Source: Atopsyche davidsoni (taxonomy: Eukaryota > Arthropoda > Insecta > Trichoptera > Hydrobiosidae). Taken from it: a DNA stretch of 64,000 nt. A program made the position numbers and the translations under genes. Below the pieces are notes generated by a model that was not told the origin of the DNA, made no database searches, and saw only the letters and a program-made list of their open reading frames with translations. Where the stretch lies: assembly GCA_022113835.1 (NCBI GenBank), contig JAILWY010000001.1:620001-684000 (forward strand), written 5' to 3'. How positions within the stretch are numbered: the stretch's first letter is position 1; each line of letters opens with the position of its first letter. Positions 59,807 through 64,000 of this stretch are shown one piece after another.

Positions 59807-60006
59807 TATTATTTTAAATAAAATACTTTTGTGATTTTTCCACATGCTTAATTGTATTGGTAACCGGTTTTGCCAACCTATCACGTTGACGTTTTCAAAC
59901 TGAGTTGACTCAGTTTGAAAATACCGACGTGAAAGGTGAGAAATCACAACAGTATTCTATTTAAAATATTAAAATGGTATCCGACCAAGTTCTGTCTGTC
60001 AAAAAC
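59807..60006. repeat. Foldback repeat family A, copy 12
   Basis: Left arm from TTATTTTAAATAAAATAC through GGTAACCGGTTTTGCCAACC; the turn is an exact palindrome AACTGAGTTGACTCAGTT. The right arm lost its CCGGT core (AAAGGTGAGAAATCACAAC) and ends with AAAATGGTATCCGACCAAGT and TCTGTCTGTCAAAAACATT. The hammerhead-like motif survives only as a diverged minus-strand left arm. Confidence 0.78.
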
Positions 60007-61518
60007 ATTTAATACTTTGCAAATAGCTGAACACGTGCAGGCTTGCTTCAAAATGAACCTCTCGGGTAACACTGATAACTTCGGTTCATTGCGCTCGTTC
60101 CCCCAGCTGTGTTTTTCGAGCCCCCGGCTGTCAAGTGGCGGGACTTGAGACCGCGCGACCGCACCCCCGCACCCGCCGCGGACCTGCTTCCCTGGAGGCT
60201 GCTGGGAAATCACTAAAGGTAATGTTGAAGGTGCTGGTAAAGCTCACTGAATTTATCATATTTTAAAATATTCGTGTCCATATCCAATGCGACATTTTTT
60301 CTACTGTCTTTCCTATTTCTATTCAGGTTCACTTTTTTGGAACCCTTGGTTATGTAATAAAAATATGATTAAATTGTTAAATATTATTTTTCAATCAATG
60401 ACCATAATTTAAACAACAATGATGCCTTGGAAATCTAACAATTTCTATTTAATAATATAATTAAGAGATGTTTTGGATATATAAAGCCACCGACACGGTG
60501 GCTCTCACAATTTTATTTGAATAATTACGTGTTTGAGTGATTTAAAATTGTTATTTAGATCAGAGAAAATGAATAATTTACTTATATAATCTTTAGGGAA
60601 ACTTTAAATTTATAAATTATACATTACACTGTATGTTATGTTTAATTTAATATTTTTACTAAAATTTTACAAAATTCTAGGCTGAAAGTATTTTTAGCGA
60701 TGAAAAAATTTACCAAATTTTTTAGATTAAATCGGATCTAATAAGGCGTGGTTTTTTTTATTATGATAACGAAAAAATCATAACTTTCAACAGTTAATCA
60801 AACCATGATTTGGTTTAAGATCTCATAAATTAAAAAAATAATACCACTCCTTAAAATTATAATTATTTATAAAAGTTAATTTTTTTTTAATGTGGCACAG
60901 TATAGTTGCCACTGTTTTTTAATTTATATATATTTTTTGGTTTAAAGTTTACACATATTTTTCATTTGTACTAAAAGATGTTAATATATGCTCCTAGGTT
61001 TATATGAAGTATTTGATTACAATTACATAAATACGGATTTACTGATTGCATAGCAGATTCAGGGAAACATTAGCAAAGTTTTAATTAGATTCGTCATGAT
61101 ATATTATAGCACAAACATTCAAAACAACCGCCCCATTGCACCTCCTCGCATCACCCTTGTTTATTTTTAATTTCCCCGATGGGCCGGAGCCGATGCGGCC
61201 AGAGAGGCTTCTATTTGCCGACTCCTGGCGTTCCTGAAACTACCCGCCGCTTTTCTAGCCTCTATCAATATGTATTTTTCAAATTTCTGGTGAATTTTTG
61301 GCGTATTTATGTTGTCCGCAGTCTCTTGTTGGTAGAATAAATTTTCTTCTGCACTCAGCCAGCCGGAAGTTTGTATTCGATTGGAATATTGACACTGCAA
61401 TTCCTAGAGTGCCGCAAGAAGAGTATCGGCAAGCCCTGCTCTGTGAGGACATGTACTTATGTTTACAATGTGTCACAAATTTTTTCAATACAAAATAAAT
61501 TTCCTGATAGATATTAAT
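60007..61518. other. Non-coding block with two islands
   Basis: A GC-rich patch at about 60040-60230 ends in a donor-like CTAAAG/GTAATG (60219), which could mark an untranslated first exon, but no promoter motif is clear. A second island at 61120-61450 holds a TTGTTTATT Fox-type and a CGGAAGT ETS-type site. The rest is AT-rich. Confidence 0.45.
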
Positions 61519-61543
61519 ACGTTTATAAATATACACATATATT

Positions 61544-61625
<82 letters not shown>

Positions 61626-61630
61626 AACGT
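61519..61630. repeat. TA array bounded by a 15-bp inverted repeat
   Basis: ACGTTTATAAATATA (61519-61533) and TATATTTATAAACGT (61616-61630) are exact inverse complements enclosing a TA dinucleotide run. The complete tract is a palindrome, as at 25.7 kb. Confidence 0.85.
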
Positions 61631-62379
61631 AAGTTGTCGCGGCATGCTTTATTTATTTATTTGGAGTGTACTTACATGATAACCTCTAGATTTCATTTAG
61701 TTAAACAGCTGTGTTAATTTGTCAAATATTTAAATTGTATTTCAATCATTAAAATTTACCAAACTTCTAAAATTTTAGATCAAAAAATACTCATCCACCT
61801 ATAAGTCTACATTGACTATCTTTCATAAGCTTACTTTTCATAATGTGAGTTCTACTTTCTACTTAAATCAGAGCTGTTTTTTCCTAAGCAGCTTTGTTGT
61901 TCAGTGGTTAGCACCGTTCCTAGCCAATCATGCTAAATATTTTTTTAGTTCTGCTTAACTTATTATTAATCCCCAACTCTCTCAAAGACTATTTTAAAGT
62001 TGAGTAGTGTATTGCTATGTTATGATTTTTTTAATGCAACAAAGAAAATTTCAGAGACGCACTAAGCCAGGCATAAACGCTTCTACCATTGAATGCTACC
62101 GTATCTTTGCCCACCGAACACTTTTTTGCCGCTTTTATTTCTAGAGAAAATCATTACTGTACATTTTTCGTTTCAAAGTATTCATGTTAAAATTTGACGA
62201 ATAAATCATCAGTTATATAGTAAGTAAAACTGGGAACTGGTAAGTAAAGTGGGACAAAAATCCAATGCGTTGAAGAATTGACGTTGTATTGTACTTTAAT
62301 TTTTACATTGAAAGCTATATAAACTAGTAGCAACGTGTATTTTCAAAGTCACCAAAACATTTAATGTCTACTTTCCAGG
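61631..62379. other. AT-rich spacer
   Basis: No gene. TTCAGTGGTTAGCACC at about 61899-61914 looks like a pol III A box, but no B box follows. I see nothing else. Confidence 0.55.
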
Positions 62380-62720
62380 CAATTCAGACTCCACAAGCCG
62401 ACCGTCGGCTAATCGAAGCCCGCCCTGCCAGGCGCGCAGGCAGCGAGGCGGAAAAGTCCGTCGGAAGTTGGCTTTTCTTTGATTGGTGGCATTTAGAACC
62501 GCTATAAAAGTCTGCGGGCCTTTTCCGGCCTAAACTTAGCATCCGGTTTGAAGTTTAAACCAGGCTGAGATATTAAAATCGTGAGCCTGACCAGAATGGC
62601 GCCCATTAAGTTGTAATGGCACTTATGTTTGAACGTTATTTGGCCGGATATTCAACTTTAATTTTATTTTCAACGACCGGCCGAGCCGTTCATCTCAACT
62701 AAAAGGATATTTTGCATCAT
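62380..62720 (+). promoter_or_regulatory. Promoter-like GC island: CCAAT plus TATA
   Basis: An inverted CCAAT (ATTGG, 62482-62486) is followed by TATAAAAG (62503-62510) at a normal distance, within a 340-bp GC-rich island. A start site would fall near 62535. No downstream coding exon is apparent inside the window. This may be an alternative promoter or a conserved regulatory element. Confidence 0.3.
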
Positions 62721-63460
62721 CTGACCGTAATTGGTTTATAAATTCATTGCTCCCGATTGCCCTCGTTACCCAAATAGCGAAACATACTTCTTAGTTAATA
62801 AAATTTGAATATGCTACTTCATACTTTATTTCAATATTACAAATCTACTTTTTTTAAAAATATCACAGTTAAAATATTTCTTTATGTATTTTCCAAATTG
62901 TGCGCAATCTTTGCGGATGTACGATATTCGACGGCGTACTAAATAAATTGACATTTCGCTGTTTTGAATATTTGAGTAATAACTACTTTTTTACTCGCAC
63001 ATGTATTAGATCTTTATAGTGGTTTTATCCTATATAAAATAATAAAGTGACAATCTCGCAGAGCTATAAAAGTACAGAATAAAACGCTACATTTTCTCTT
63101 GATATTTTACTTAGTGAAACACTCGGAGCTTTTCCCTGCACTTACCCACGCCCCTTTTCCACCCCCGCACCTCCGCTCCCCGGTCCCGTGTTTAAGACAT
63201 TTGAGTAATTTCATGTCTCCGTTTTAATGGATTTGCCGCTTCGGTTAAGCACCGGCGTCGCTTGAGGTGCAGCGGGAGGCATCCATGGACCAGAACTCTT
63301 CCGTTTGGTTTAAAGGGATTTAAACGACTGTCAATCGATTGATCTTAAACATCCGAGCAGGAGGTTGAAACAAAGCAAAGTGTTATAATTTCAAAACTTA
63401 GGAATATTATTTCTGAAATCTACTTTATCAAATCAAAAAAGTTTACAGAAAATATGGTGG

Positions 63461-63461
<1 letters not shown>
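62721..63461. other. Spacer with one GC island
   Basis: AT-rich up to about 63110, then a C-rich island 63120-63370 without a convincing frame. No gene supported. Confidence 0.5.

Positions 63462-63523
<62 letters not shown>
63462..63523. repeat. Compound TA/GT microsatellite
   Basis: About 46 bases of AT dinucleotides pass directly into a GT run. Frames through it encode only Tyr/Ile and Cys/Val. Confidence 0.9.
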
Positions 63524-63524
<1 letters not shown>

Positions 63525-64000
63525 ATATTGTATACGTAAAAACAGTAAATCACAAGACACTTCACTAAAATATCCAGTTTCAACGCAGAGCTTGGGACAA
63601 CAGATACGGTTTCTCCCGCAACCCCAAGCCTGCCGAATCATCTCCAGAACCAATTCCATGGCAATAGAAGCTTGGCAGCCCCGTGAATGGTTTGCCATAC
63701 AATGCCGCCCGATCCGGCCCCTTAGCAACCCGGCGACTAATTCCGGGCGTTATTTACCTGTGCTTAATGCCACCTGATCCCGCTAATGCCTGCCTTCAAA
63801 TAAATTCGAGCTCTTTGTAAACCAAATAAGTAAGTGTTATCTGTGCCGGGACGTTTCGGAGTTTCTTTTGAGTCCGCCGTGCAATTCAGATCGTATTGTG
63901 TAGGCGCCGCAGCCCCTCTGTTTGGAATGAACGGCTGTCGATAATCCGCCCCGTTATTGGACGCATGTGTGTTGTTGCAGATACAGGTAGATAATGAGGT
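63524..64000. other. GC-richer island at the window edge
   Basis: From about 63570 the sequence is GC-richer, with open frames of about 100 codons on both strands that run into the adjacent microsatellite and show no domain. The end contains an acceptor-like GTTGTTGCAG (about 63971-63980), so an exon might begin at the edge, but too little follows to judge. Confidence 0.4.

Noticed and set aside
61895..61920. A-box-like TTCAGTGGTTAGCACC
   Set aside because: No B box follows and flanks are ordinary AT-rich sequence.
63840..63870. Minus-strand CGAAACGTCCCGG as a hammerhead end
   Set aside because: No core or helix II precedes it, and a 9-base match is expected about once by chance in a window this size.

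Overview
This window looks like AT-rich, gene-poor nuclear DNA of an animal, most likely an arthropod and probably an insect. Reasons: no long open frames, no operons or ribosome binding sites, many poly(A)/poly(T) and TA tracts, splice-like signals, and a repeat load of eukaryotic type (a non-autonomous hAT, a piggyBac remnant, a tRNA-promoter SINE, and foldback repeats resembling Penelope-like elements). No species can be named from the sequence. No complete gene, rRNA or convincing functional tRNA was found. The best protein-coding candidates are two internal exons on the + strand (10254-10402 and 46263-46329/46334). If either is real, much of the window is intron.

Layout. 1-10 kb: AT-rich spacer with short GC-richer islands, a 615-bp hAT element with an exact 8-bp target-site duplication (6542-7156), and the first foldback copies. 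10-17 kb: candidate exon, more islands, a degenerate hammerhead-like motif (about 16300), and the start of a piggyBac-like transposase with its TTAA end (16672-17054). 17-25 kb: several copies of the foldback family, then the most striking object, a 1.3-kb insertion (23574-24875) made of three head-to-tail, apparently identical 403-bp units, each with a tRNA-like pol III promoter. It has an inverted 5' piece with a 34-T run, and one 13-bp duplication flanks the whole. 25-42 kb: TA palindrome, two TATA-type promoter-like clusters (27.2 and 31.5 kb), many GC islands, and a GC-rich patch with a 114-bp-offset duplication. 42-50 kb: a second foldback element with a 13-bp duplication, a dispersed repeat present three times, a near-perfect GT/CA hairpin, the second candidate exon and a G-run tract. 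50-64 kb: more islands, the last foldback copy, TA arrays, and a CCAAT/TATA cluster at 62.5 kb.

Two themes stand out. First, GC-richer islands of 100-350 bp recur roughly every kilobase in an AT-rich background. Several carry homeodomain-, POU-, CRE-, GATA- or Fox-type motifs, as expected of conserved regulatory DNA around a developmental gene; this is inference. Second, at least four unrelated-looking repeats carry the same RNA signature: a hammerhead-like core with one extra base after A9, a helix II, GAA, and a tiny palindromic helix III, most often ending in a UC or UU cleavage-type dinucleotide. It resembles the small dimer-forming hammerhead variants known from Penelope-like retroelements.
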